Of a DNA stretch of 64,000 nt, positions 25,401 through 36,900 are shown one piece after another. A program made the translations under genes and the position numbers. The DNA is from Actinernus sp. WN-2022. Lineage: Eukaryota; Cnidaria; Anthozoa; Actiniaria; Actinernidae. The notes below the pieces were generated by a model that was not told the DNA's origin, did not search any database, and saw only the letters and a program-made list of their open reading frames with translations. Location of the stretch: assembly GCA_030867875.1 (NCBI GenBank), contig JAOWCC010000330.1, forward strand, positions 434,001-498,000, given 5' to 3'. The first letter of the stretch is position 1, and each line of letters opens with the position of its first letter.

Positions 25401-28023
25401 AACACTAGATAATTAGTTGAATTTGCGATATAACACAGTTATTTCGAAGTCCAAAGATAAAGAATATGCTCTCTGATTGTTCTCAAACATACCAGTACAA
25501 ATGTAAGAGCTTGGCCTGTGCGATAACACTGCAAAGGTGACAACTTGCCCAATAGTGGTGGTATTGATAGCGCAATAGAAATAAATTGACCTCCTGGCAT
25601 CAGTGTTACAAGAAAAACTAGATAATTAGTTGAATTTGTGATATAACACAGTTATTTCGAAGTTCAAAGATAAAGAATATGCTCTATCATTGTTGTCAAA
25701 CATACCAGTACAAATGAAAGAGCTTGGGGTGTGCCATAACACTGCAAACGTGACAACTCGTCCAATAATGATGGTATTGATGGCGCAATATAATTAAATT
25801 GATCTCCAGTCATCAGTGTTACTAGAAAAACTAGATAATTAGTTGAATTTGCGATATCACACAGTTATTTCGAAGTCCAAAGATAAAGAATATGCTCTGT
25901 GATTGTTGTCAAAGATACCAGTACAAATGAAAGAGCTTGCAATTGGCCTCTGCCATAACACTGAAAATGTGACAACTCGCCAAATAGTGATGGTATTGAT
26001 GGCGCAATAGAACTAAATTGACCTCCAGGCATCAGTGCTACTAGAAAAACCAGATAAATGGTTGAATTTGCGATATAACACAGTTATTTCGAAGTCCAAA
26101 GATAAAGAATATGCTCTGTGATTGTTGTCAAACATACCAATACAAATGAAAGAGCTTGGCCTGTGCGATAACACTAAAAATGTGACAACTCGCCCAATAG
26201 TGATGGTGTTGATGGCGCAATAGAAATAAATTGACCTACAGGCATCAGTGTTACTAGGAAAACTAGATAATTAGTTGAATTTGCGAGATAACACAGTTAT
26301 TTCGAAGTCAAAAATAAAGGATATGCTGTGTGTGTTGTTGTAAAACACACCAGTACAAATGAAAGAACTTGGCCTGTGCCATACCACTGCAAGTGTGACA
26401 ACTCGCCCAATATTGATGGTATTGATAGCGCAAAAGAACTAAATTGACCTCCGGGCATCAGTGTTACTAGGAACACTAGATAATTAGTTGAATTTGCGAT
26501 ATAACACAGTTATTTCGAAGTCTAATATAAAGAATATGCTCTGTGTGTTGTTGTCAAACATACCAGTACAAATGAAAGAGCTTGGGGTGTCCCATAACAC
26601 TGCAAATATGACAACTCGCCCAATAGTGATGTTATTGATGGCGCAATAGAACTAAATTGACCACCAGGCAACAGTGTTACTAGGAAAACTAGATAATTAG
26701 TTGAATTTGCGATATAACACAGTTATTTCGAAGTCTAAAGATAAAGAATATGCTCTGTGACTGTTGTCAATCATACCAGTACAAATGAAAGAACTTGGGG
26801 TGTGCCATAACACTGCAAATATGACAACTCGCCCAATAGTGATGGTATTGATGGCGCAATAGAACTAAATTGACCTCCTGGCATCAGTGTTACTAGAAAA
26901 ACTTGATAATTAGATTCATTTGTGATATAACACAGTTATTTCGAAGTGCAAAGATAAAGAATATGCTCTGTGATTGTTGTCAAACATACCAGTACAAATG
27001 AAAGAGCTTGGGGTGTGCCATAACACTGCAAAGGTGACAACTTGCCCAATAGTGGTGGTATTGATAGCGCAATAGAAATAAATTGACCACCTGGCATCAG
27101 TGTTACTAGAAAAACTAGATACTTAGATGCATTTGTGATATAACACAGTTATTTCGAAGTTCAAAGATAAAGAATATGCTCTGTGATTGTTGTCAAACAT
27201 ACCAGTACAAATGAAAGAGCTTGGGGTGTGCCATAACACTGCAAACGTGACAACTCGTCCAATAATGATGGTATTGATGGCGCAATAGAATTAAATTGAT
27301 CTCCAGTCATCAGTGTTACTAGAAAAACTAGATAATTAGTTGAATTTGCGATATCACACTGTTATTTCGAAGTCCAAAGATAAAGAATATGCTCTGTGAT
27401 TGTTGTCAAAGATACCAGTACAAATGAAAGAGCTTGAAATTGGCCTCTGCCATAACACTGAAAATGTGGCAACTCGCCAAATAGTGATGGTATTGATGGC
27501 GCAATAGAACTAAATTGACCTCCAGGCATCAGTGTTACTATAAAAACCAGATAAATAGTTGAATTTGCGATATAACACAGTTATTTCGAAGTCCAAAGAT
27601 AAAGAATATGCTCTGTGATTGTTGTCAAAGATACCAGTACAAATGAAAGAGCTTGCAATTGGCCTCTGCCATAACACTGAAAATGTGACAACTCGCCAAA
27701 TAGTGATGGTATTGATGGCGCAATAGAACTAAATTGACCTCCAGGCATCAGTGTTACTAGAAAAACCAGATAAATAGTTGAATTTGCGATATAACACAGT
27801 TATTTCGAAGTCCAAAGATAAAGAATATGCTCTGTGATTGTTGTCAAACATACCAATACAAATGAAAGAGCTTGGCCTGTGCGATAACACTGAAAATGAG
27901 ACAACTCGCCCAATAGTGATGGTATTAATGGAGCAATAGAAATAAATTGACCTACAGGCATCAGTGTTACTAGGAAAACTAGATAATTAGTTGAATTTGC
28001 GAGATAACACAGTTATTTCGAAG
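20571..28023. repeat. Recent tandem duplication with 4254-bp period
   Basis: About 20571-23769 and 24825-28023 match at a constant offset of 4254 bp and share many rare variants. These include accagaacaaatg (near 20624 and 24878), cactaaaaatg (near 21917 and 26171), ggtgttgatggc (near 21951 and 26205), cacactgtta (23101 and 27355) and ttaatggagc. I saw no mismatch over about 3.2 kb by reading. The unit is one expanded HOR copy, so expansion to 20 monomers preceded this duplication. Confidence 0.88.
22464..26717. repeat. 16-monomer HOR, copy 5, expanded to 20 monomers (4254 bp)
   Basis: Starts run 22464, 22677, 22890, 23103, 23322, 23541, 23754, 23967, 24180, 24393, 24606, 24819, 25032, 25251 (183 bp), 25434, 25647, 25860, 26079, 26292 and 26505. 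Relative to copy 4, four monomers (852 bp) were gained around 24180-25031 by repeating the g-a-b stretch. The monomer at 24180 is a hybrid: it has gtcaaagatacc like class f, then aatacaaatg and cctgtgcgataac like class g. Rare marks are cacactgttatttcg at 23101, gcttgaaattgg near 23180, aatgtggcaactcg near 23210 and ttaatggagc near 23670. Confidence 0.92.
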
Positions 28024-29261
28024 TCTAATATAAAGAATATGCTCTGTGTGTTGTTGTCGAACATACCAGTACAAATGAAAGAGCTTGGGGTGTGCCATAA
28101 CACTGCAAACGTGACAACTCGTCCAATAATGATGGTATTGATGGCGCAATAGAATTAAATTGATCTCCAGTCATCAGTGTTACTAGAAAAACTAGATAAT
28201 TAGTTGAATTTGCGATATAACACAGTTATTTCGAAGTCCAAAGATAAAGAATATGCTCTGTGATTGTTGTCAAAGATACCAATACAAATGAAAGAGCTTG
28301 GCCTGTGCGATAACACTGAAAATGAGACAACTCGCCCAATAGTGATGGTATTAATGGAGCAATAGAAATAAATTGACCTACAGGCATCAGTGTTACTAGG
28401 AAAACTAGATAATTAGTTGAATTTGCGAGATAACACAGTTATTTCGAAGTCAAAAATAAAGGATATGCTGTGTGGGTTGTTGTAAAACACACCAGTACAA
28501 ATGAAAGAACTTCGCCTGTGCCATACCACTGCAAGTGTGACAACTCGCCCAATATTGATGGTATTGATAGCGCAAAAGAACTAAATTGACCTCCGGGCAT
28601 CAGTGTTACTAGGAACACTAGATAATTAGTTGAATTTGCGATATAACACAGTTATTTCGAAGTCTAATATAAAGAATATGCTCTGTGTGTTGTTGTCGAA
28701 CATACCAGTACAAATGAAAGAGCTTGGGGTGTGCCATAACACTGCAAACGTGACAACTCGTCCAATAATGATGGTATTGATGGCGCAATAGAATTAAATT
28801 GATCTCCAGTCATCAGTGTTACTAGAAAAACTAGATAATTAGTTGAATTTGCGATATAACACAGTTATTTCGAAGTCCAAAGATAAAGAATATGCTCTGT
28901 GATTGTTGTCAAAGATACCAGTACAAATGAAAGAGCTTGCAATTGGCATCTGCCATAACACTGAAAATGTGACAACTCGCCAAATAGTGATGGTATTGAT
29001 GGCGCAATAGAACTAAATTGACCTCCAGGCATCAGTGTTACTAGAAAAACCAGATAAATAGTTGAATTTCCGATATAACACAGTTATTTCGAAGTCAAAA
29101 ATAAAGGATATGCTGTGTGTGTTGTTGTAAAACACACCAGTACAAATGAAAGAACTTGGCCTGTGCCATACCACTGCAAGTGTGACAACTCGCCCAATAT
29201 TGATGGTATTGATATCAGTGTTACTAGGAACACTAGATAATTAGTTGAATTTGCGATATAA
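26718..29261. repeat. 16-monomer HOR, copy 6, truncated (12 monomers, 2544 bp)
   Basis: The copy follows copy 5 with all its rare marks (cacactgtta at 27355, gcttgaaattgg, aatgtggcaactcg, ttaatggagc) up to about 28023. The monomer at 28008 then starts with the gagataacacag flank of class a but continues gtctaatataaag as class b, which removes one monomer. The rest, to the short monomer at 29079-29261, follows the expanded g-a-b pattern of copy 5. The h, e, f, g, a, b tail of the unit is absent, and the HOR ends here. Confidence 0.92.
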
Positions 29262-29687
29262 CACAGTTATTTCGAAGTCAAAAATAAAGGATATGCTGTG
29301 TGGGTTGTTGTAAAACACACCAGTACAAATGAAAGAACTTCGCCTGTGCCATACCACTGCAAGTGTGACAACACGCCCAATATTGATGGTATTGATAGCG
29401 CAAAAGAACTAAATTGACCTCCGGGCATCAGTGTTACTAGGAACACTAGATAATTAGTTGAATTTGCGATATAACACAGTTATTTCGAAGTCTAATATAA
29501 AGAATATGCTCTGTGACTGTTTTCAAACATACCAGTACAAATGAAAGAACTTGGGGGTGTGCCATAACACTGCAAATATGACAACTCGCCCAATAGTGAT
29601 GGTATTGATGGCGCAATAGAACTAAATTGACCTCCAGGCATCAGTGTTACTAGAAAAACTAGATAATTAGTTGAATTTGCGATATAA
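29262..29687. repeat. Junction between the 16-monomer HOR and the downstream domain
   Basis: The monomer 29262-29474 is class a with tgtgtgggttg, the last occurrence of this mark. Next, 29475-29687 starts as class b (gtctaatataaag) and continues as class c (gtgactgttttc), with an extra g in cttgggggtg. From 29688 a different class order begins. The short 183-bp monomer, gtcgaacatacc, ctagatacttag and tgtgtgggttg are all confined to the left of this junction. Confidence 0.85.
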
Positions 29688-32600
29688 CACAGTTATTTCG
29701 AAGTGCAAAGATAAAGAATATGCTCTCTGATTGTTGTCAAACATACCAGTACAAATGTAAGAGCTTGGCCTGTGCGATAACACTGCAAAGGTGACAACTT
29801 TCCCAATAGTGGTGGTATTGATAGCGCAATAGAAATAAATTGACCTCCTGGCATCAGTGTTACTAGAAAAACTTGATAATTAGATTCATTTGTGATGTAA
29901 CACAGTTATTTCGAAGTGCAAAGATAAAGAATATGCTCTGTGATTGTTGTCAAACATACCAGTACAAATGAAAGAGCTTGGGGTGTGCCATAACACTGCA
30001 AAGGTGACAACTTGCCCAATAGTGGTGGTATTGATAGCGCAATAGAAATAAATTGACCACCTGGCATCAGTGTTACTAGAAAAACTAGATAATTAGATGC
30101 ATTTGTGATATAACACAGTTATTTCGAAGTGCAAAGATAAAGAATATGCTCTGTGATTGTTGTCAAACATACCAGTACAAATGAAAGAGCTTGGGGTGTG
30201 CCATAACACTGCAAACGTGACAACTCGTCCAATAATGATGGTATTGATGGCGCAATAGAATTAAATTGATCTCCAGTCATCAGTGTTACTAGAAAAACTA
30301 GATAATTAGTTGAATTTGCGAGATAACACAGTTATTTCGAAGTCAAAAATAAAGGATATGCTGTGTGTGTTGTTGTAAAACACACCAGTACAAATGAAAG
30401 AACTTGGCCTGTGCCATACCACTGCAAGTGTGACAACTCGCCCAATATTGATGGTATTGATAGCGCAAAAGAACTAAATTGACCTCCGGGCATCAGTGTT
30501 ACTAGGAACACTAGATAATTAGTTGAATTTGCGATATAACACAGTTATTTCGAAGTCTAATATAAAGAATATGCTCTGTGTGTTGTTGTCAAACATACCA
30601 GTACAAATGAAAGAGCTTGGGGTGTGCCATAACACTGCAAATATGACAACTCGCCCAATAGTGATGGTATTGATGGCGCAATAGAACTAAATTGACCACC
30701 AGGCAACAGTGTTACTAGAAAAACTAGATAATTAGTTGAATTTGCGATATAACACAGTTATTTCGAAGTCCAAAGATAAAGAATATGCTCTGTGATTGTT
30801 GTCAAAGATACCAGTACAAATGAAAGAGCTTGCAATTGGCATCTGCCATAACACTGAAAATGTGACAACTCGCCAAATAGTGATGGTATTGATGGCGCAA
30901 TAGAACTAAATTGACCTCCAGGCATCAGTGTTACTAGAAAAACCATATAAATAGTTGAATTTGCGATATAACACAGTTATTTCGAAGTCAAAAATAAAGG
31001 ATATGCTGTGTGTGTTGTTGTAAAACACACCAGTACAAATGAAAGAACTTGGCCTGTGCCATACCACTGCAAGTGTGACAACTCGCCCAATATTGATGGT
31101 ATTGATAGCGCAAAAGAACTAAATTCATCTCCGGGCATCAGTGTTACTAGGAACACTAGATAATTAGTTGAATTTGCGATATAACACAGTTATTTCGAAG
31201 TCTAATATAAAGAATATGCTCTGTGTGTTGTTGTCAAACATACCAGTACAAATGAAAGAGCTTGGGGTGTGCCATAACACTGCAAATATGACAACTCGCC
31301 CAATAGTGATGGTATTGATGGCGCAATAGAACTAAATTGACCTCCAGGCATCAGTGTTACTAGAAAAACTAGATAATTAGTTGAATTTGCGATATAACAC
31401 AGTTATTTCGAAGTGCAAAGATAAAGAATATGCTCACTGATTGTTCTCAAACATACCAGTACAAATGTAAGAGCTTGGCCTGTGCGATAACACTGCAAAG
31501 GTGACAACTTTCCCAATAGTGGTGGTATTGATAGCGCAATAGAAATAAATTGACCTCCTGGCATCAGTGTTACTAGAAAAACTTGATAATTAGATTCATT
31601 TGTGATGTAACACAGTTATTTCGAAGTGCAAAGATAAAGAATATGCTCTGTGATTGTTGTCAAACATACCAGTACAAATGAAAGAGCTTGGGGTGTGCCA
31701 TAACACTGCAAAGGTGACAACTTGCCCAATAGTGGTGGTATTGATAGCGCAATAGAAATAAATTGACCACCTGTCATCAGTGTTACTAGGAAAACTAGAT
31801 AATTAGTTGAATTTGCGAGATAACACAGTTATTTCGAAGTCAAAAATAAAGGATATGCTGTGTGTGTTGTTGTAAAACACACCAGTACAAATGAAAGAAC
31901 TTGGCCTGTGCCATACCACTGCAAGTGTGACAACTCGCCCAATATTGATGGTATTGATAGCGCAAAAGAACTAAATTGACCTCCGGGCATCAGTGTTACT
32001 AGGAACACTAGATAATTAGTTGAATTTGCGATATGACACAGTTATTTCGAAGTCTAAAGATAAAGAATATGCTCTGTGACTGTTGTCAAACATACCAGTA
32101 CAAATGAAAGAACTTGGGGTGTGCCATAACACTGCAAATATGACAACTCGCCCAATAGTGATGGTATTGATGGCGCAATAGAACTAAATTGACCTCCAGG
32201 CATCAGTGTTACTAGAAAAACTAGATAATTAGTTGAATTTGCGATATAACACAGTTATTTCGAAGTGCAAAAATAAAGAATATGCTCTCTGATTGTTCTC
32301 AAACATACCAGTACAAATGAAAGAACTTGGCCTGTGCCATACCACTGCAAATATGACAACTCGCCCAATAGTGATGGTATTGATGGCGCAATAGAACTAA
32401 ATTGACCTCCAGGCATCAGTGTTACTAGAAAAACTAGATAATTAGTTGAATTTGCGATATAACACAGTTATTTCGAAGTGCAAAGATAAAGAATATGCTC
32501 TCTGATTGTTGTCAAACATACCAGTACAAATGTAAGAGCTTGGCCTGTGCGATAACACTGCAAAGGTGACAACTTTCCCAATAGTGGTGGTATTGATAGC

Positions 32601-33959
32601 GCAATAGAAATAAATTGACCTCCTGGCATCAGTGTTACTAGAAAAACTTGATAATTAGATTCATTTGTGATGTAACACAGTTATTTCGAAGTGCAAAGAT
32701 AAAGAATATGCTCTGTGATTGTTGTCAAACATACCAGTACAAATGAAAGAGCTTGGGGTGTGCCATAACACTGCAAAGGTGACAACTTGCCCAATAGTGG
32801 TGGTATTGATAGCGCAATAGAAATAAATTGACCACCTGGCATCAGTGTTACTAGAAAAACTAGATAATTAGATGCATTTGTGATATAACACAGTTATTTC
32901 GAAGTGCAAAGATAAAGAATATGCTCTGTGATTGTTGTCAAACATACCAGTACAAATGAAAGAGCTTGGGGTGTGCCATAACACTGCAAACGTGACAACT
33001 CGTCCAATAATGATGGTATTGATGGCGCAATAGAATTAAATTGATCTCCAGTCATCAGTGTTACTAGAAAAACTAGATAATTAGTTGAATTTGCGAGATA
33101 ACACAGTTATTTCGAAGTCAAAAATAAAGGATATGCTGTGTGTGTTGTTGTAAAACACACCAGTACAAATGAAAGAACTTGGCCTGTGCCATACCACTGC
33201 AAGTGTGACAACTCGCCCAATATTGATGGTATTGATAGCGCAAAAGAACTAAATTGACCTCCGGGCATCAGTGTTACTAGGAACACTAGATAATTAGTTG
33301 AATTTGCGATATAACACAGTTATTTCGAAGTCTAATATAAAGAATATGCTCTGTGTGTTGTTGTCAAACATACCAGTACAAATGAAAGAGCTTGGGGTGT
33401 GCCATAACACTGCAAATATGACAACTCGCCCAATAGTGATGGTATTGATGGCGCAATAGAACTAAATTGACCACCAGGCAACAGTGTTACTAGAAAAACT
33501 AGATAATTAGTTGAATTTGCGATATAACACAGTTATTTCGAAGTCCAAAGATAAAGAATATGCTCTGTGATTGTTGTCAAAGATACCAGTACAAATGAAA
33601 GAGCTTGCAATTGGCATCTGCCATAACACTGAAAATGTGACAACTCGCCAAATAGTGATGGTATTGATGGCGCAATAGAACTAAATTGACCTCCAGGCAT
33701 CAGTGTTACTAGAAAAACCATATAAATAGTTGAATTTGCGATATAACACAGTTATTTCGAAGTCAAAAATAAAGGATATGCTGTGTGTGTTGTTGTCAAA
33801 CATACCAGTACAAATGAAAGAGCTTGGGGTGTGCCATAACACTGCAAATATGACAACTCGCCCAATAGTGATGGTATTGATGGCGCAATAGAACTAAATT
33901 GACCTCCAGGCATCAGTGTTACTAGAAAAACTAGATAATTAGTTGAATTTGCGATATAA
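29688..33959. repeat. 13-monomer HOR of 2775 bp, one full and one shortened copy
   Basis: Copy 1 spans 29688-32462, with the order h, d, e, a, b, f, a, b, h, d, a, c, h-like. Copy 2 starts at 32463 with the same marks (aatgtaagagcttgg, caactttcccaatag, tgtgatgtaacac). The monomer at 33747 begins as class a (gtcaaaaataaagg, gtgtgtgttg) and switches to class b (ttgtcaaacatacc) inside the ttgttgt run. Copy 2 thereby loses exactly one monomer, and the offset falls from 2775 to 2562 bp. Copy 2 continues to about 34908. Confidence 0.87.
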
Positions 33960-36900
33960 CACAGTTATTTCGAAGTGCAAAGATAAAGAATATGCTCACT
34001 GATTGTTCTCAAACATACCAGTACAAATGTAAGAGCTTGGCCTGTGCGATAACACTGCAAAGGTGACAACTTTCCCAATAGTGGTGGTATTGATAGCGCA
34101 ATAGAAATAAATTGACCTCCTGGCATCAGTGTTACTAGAAAAACTTGATAATTAGATTCATTTGTGATGTAACACAGTTATTTCGAAGTGCAAAGATAAA
34201 GAATATGCTCTGTGATTGTTGTCAAACATACCAGTACAAATGAAAGAGCTTGGGGTGTGCCATAACACTGCAAAGGTGACAACTTGCCCAATAGTGGTGG
34301 TATTGATAGCGCAATAGAAATAAATTGACCACCTGTCATCAGTGTTACTAGGAAAACTAGATAATTAGTTGAATTTGCGAGATAACACAGTTATTTCGAA
34401 GTCAAAAATAAAGGATATGCTGTGTGTGTTGTTGTAAAACACACCAGTACAAATGAAAGAACTTGGCCTGTGCCATACCACTGCAAGTGTGACAACTCGC
34501 CCAATATTGATGGTATTGATAGCGCAAAAGAACTAAATTGACCTCCGGGCATCAGTGTTACTAGGAACACTAGATAATTAGTTGAATTTGCGATATGACA
34601 CAGTTATTTCGAAGTCTAAAGATAAAGAATATGCTCTGTGACTGTTGTCAAACATACCAGTACAAATGAAAGAACTTGGGGTGTGCCATAACACTGCAAA
34701 TATGACAACTCGCCCAATAGTGATGGTATTGATGGCGCAATAGAACTAAGTTGACCTCCAGGCATCAGTGTTACTAGAAAAACTAGATAATTAGTTGAAT
34801 TTGCGATATAACACAGTTATTTCGAAGTGCAAAAATAAAGAATATGCTCTCTGATTGTTCTCAAACATACCAGTACAAATGAAAGAACTTGGCCTGTGCC
34901 ATACCACTGCAAGTGTGACAACTCGCCCAATATTGATGGTATTGATAGCGCAATAGAACTAAATTGACCACCAGGCATCAGTGTTACTAGGAAAACTAGA
35001 TAATTAGTTGAATTTGCGATATAACACAGTTATTTCGAAGTCCAAAGATAAAGAATATGCTCTGTGATTGTTGTCAAACTTACCAGTACAAATGAAAGAG
35101 CTTGGCCTGTGCGATAACACTGAAAATGTGACAACTCGCCCAATAGTGATGGTATTGATGGCGCAATAGAAATAAATTGACCTACAGGCATCAGTGTTAC
35201 TAGGAAAACTAGATAATTAGTTGAATTTGCGAGATAACACAGTTATTTCGAAGTCAAAAATAAAGGATATGCTGTGTGTGTTGTTGTAAAACACACCAGT
35301 ACAAATGAAAGAACTTGGCCTGTGCCATACCACTGCAAGTGTGACAACTCGCCCAATATTGATGGTATTGATAGCGCAAAAGAACTAAATTGACCTCCGG
35401 GCATCAGTGTTACTAGGAACACTAGATAATTAGTTGAATTTGCGATATAACACAGTTATTTCGAAGTCTAAAGATAAAGAATATGCTCTGTGACTGTTGT
35501 CAAACATACCAGTACAAATGAAAGAACTTGGGGTGTGCCATAACACTGCAAATATGACAACTCGCCCAATAGTGATGGTATTGATGGCGCAATAGAACTA
35601 AATTGACCTCCAGGCATCAGTGTTACTAGAAAAACTAGATAATTAGTTGAATTTGCGATATAACACAGTTATTTCGAAGTGCAAAAATAAAGAATATGCT
35701 CTCTGATTGTTCTCAAACATACCAGTACAAATGTAAGAGGTTGGCCTGTGCGTTAACACTGCAAAGGTGACAACTTGCCCAATAGTGGTGGTATTGATAG
35801 CGCAATAGAAATAAATTGACCTCCTGGCATCAGTGTTACTAGAAAAACTTGATAATTAGATTCATTTGTGATATAACACAGTTATTTCGAAGTGCAAAGA
35901 TAAAGAATATGCTCTGTGTGTTGTTGTCAAACATACCAGTACAAATGAAAGAGCTTGGGGTGTGCCATAACACTGCAAACGTGACAACTCGTCCAATAAT
36001 GATGGTATTGATGGCGCAATAGAATTAAATTGATCTCCAGTCATCAGTGTTACTAGAAAAACTAGATAATTAGTCGAATTTGCGATATAACACAGTTATT
36101 TCGAAGTCCAAAGATAAAGAATATGCTCTGTGATTGTTGTCAAAGATACCAGTACAAATGAAAGAGCTTGCAATTGGCATCTGCCATAACACTGAAAATG
36201 TGACAACTCGCCAAATAGTGATGGTATTGATGGCGCAATAGAACTAAATTAACCTCCAGGCATCAGTGTTACTAGAAAAACCAGATAATAGTTGAATTTG
36301 CGATATAACACAGTTATTTCGAAGTCAAAAATAAAGGATATGCTGTGTGTGTTGTTGTAAAACACACCAGTACAAATGAAAGAACTTGGCCGTGCCATAC
36401 CACTGCAAGTGTGACAATTCGCCCAATATTGATGGTATTGATAGCGCAAAAGAACTAAATTCATCTCCGGGCATCAGTGTTACTAGGAACACTAGATAAT
36501 TAGTTGAATTTGCGATATAACACAGTTATTTCGAAGTCTAATATAAAGAATATGCTCTGTATGTTGTTGTCAAACATACCAGTACAAATGAAAGAGCTTG
36601 GGGTGTGCCATAACACTGCAAATATGACAACTCCCCCAATAGTGATGGTATTGATGGCGCAATAGAACTAAATTGACCACCAGGCATCAGTGTTACTAGG
36701 AAAACTAGATAATTAGTTGAATTTGCGATATAACACAGTTATTTCGAAGTCCAAAGATAAAGAATATGTTCTGTGATTGTTGTCAAACATACCAATACAA
36801 ATGAAAGAGCTTTGCCTGTGCGATAACACTGAAAATGTGACAACTCTCCCAATAGTGATGGTATTGATGGCGCAATAGAAATAAATTGACCTACAGGCAT

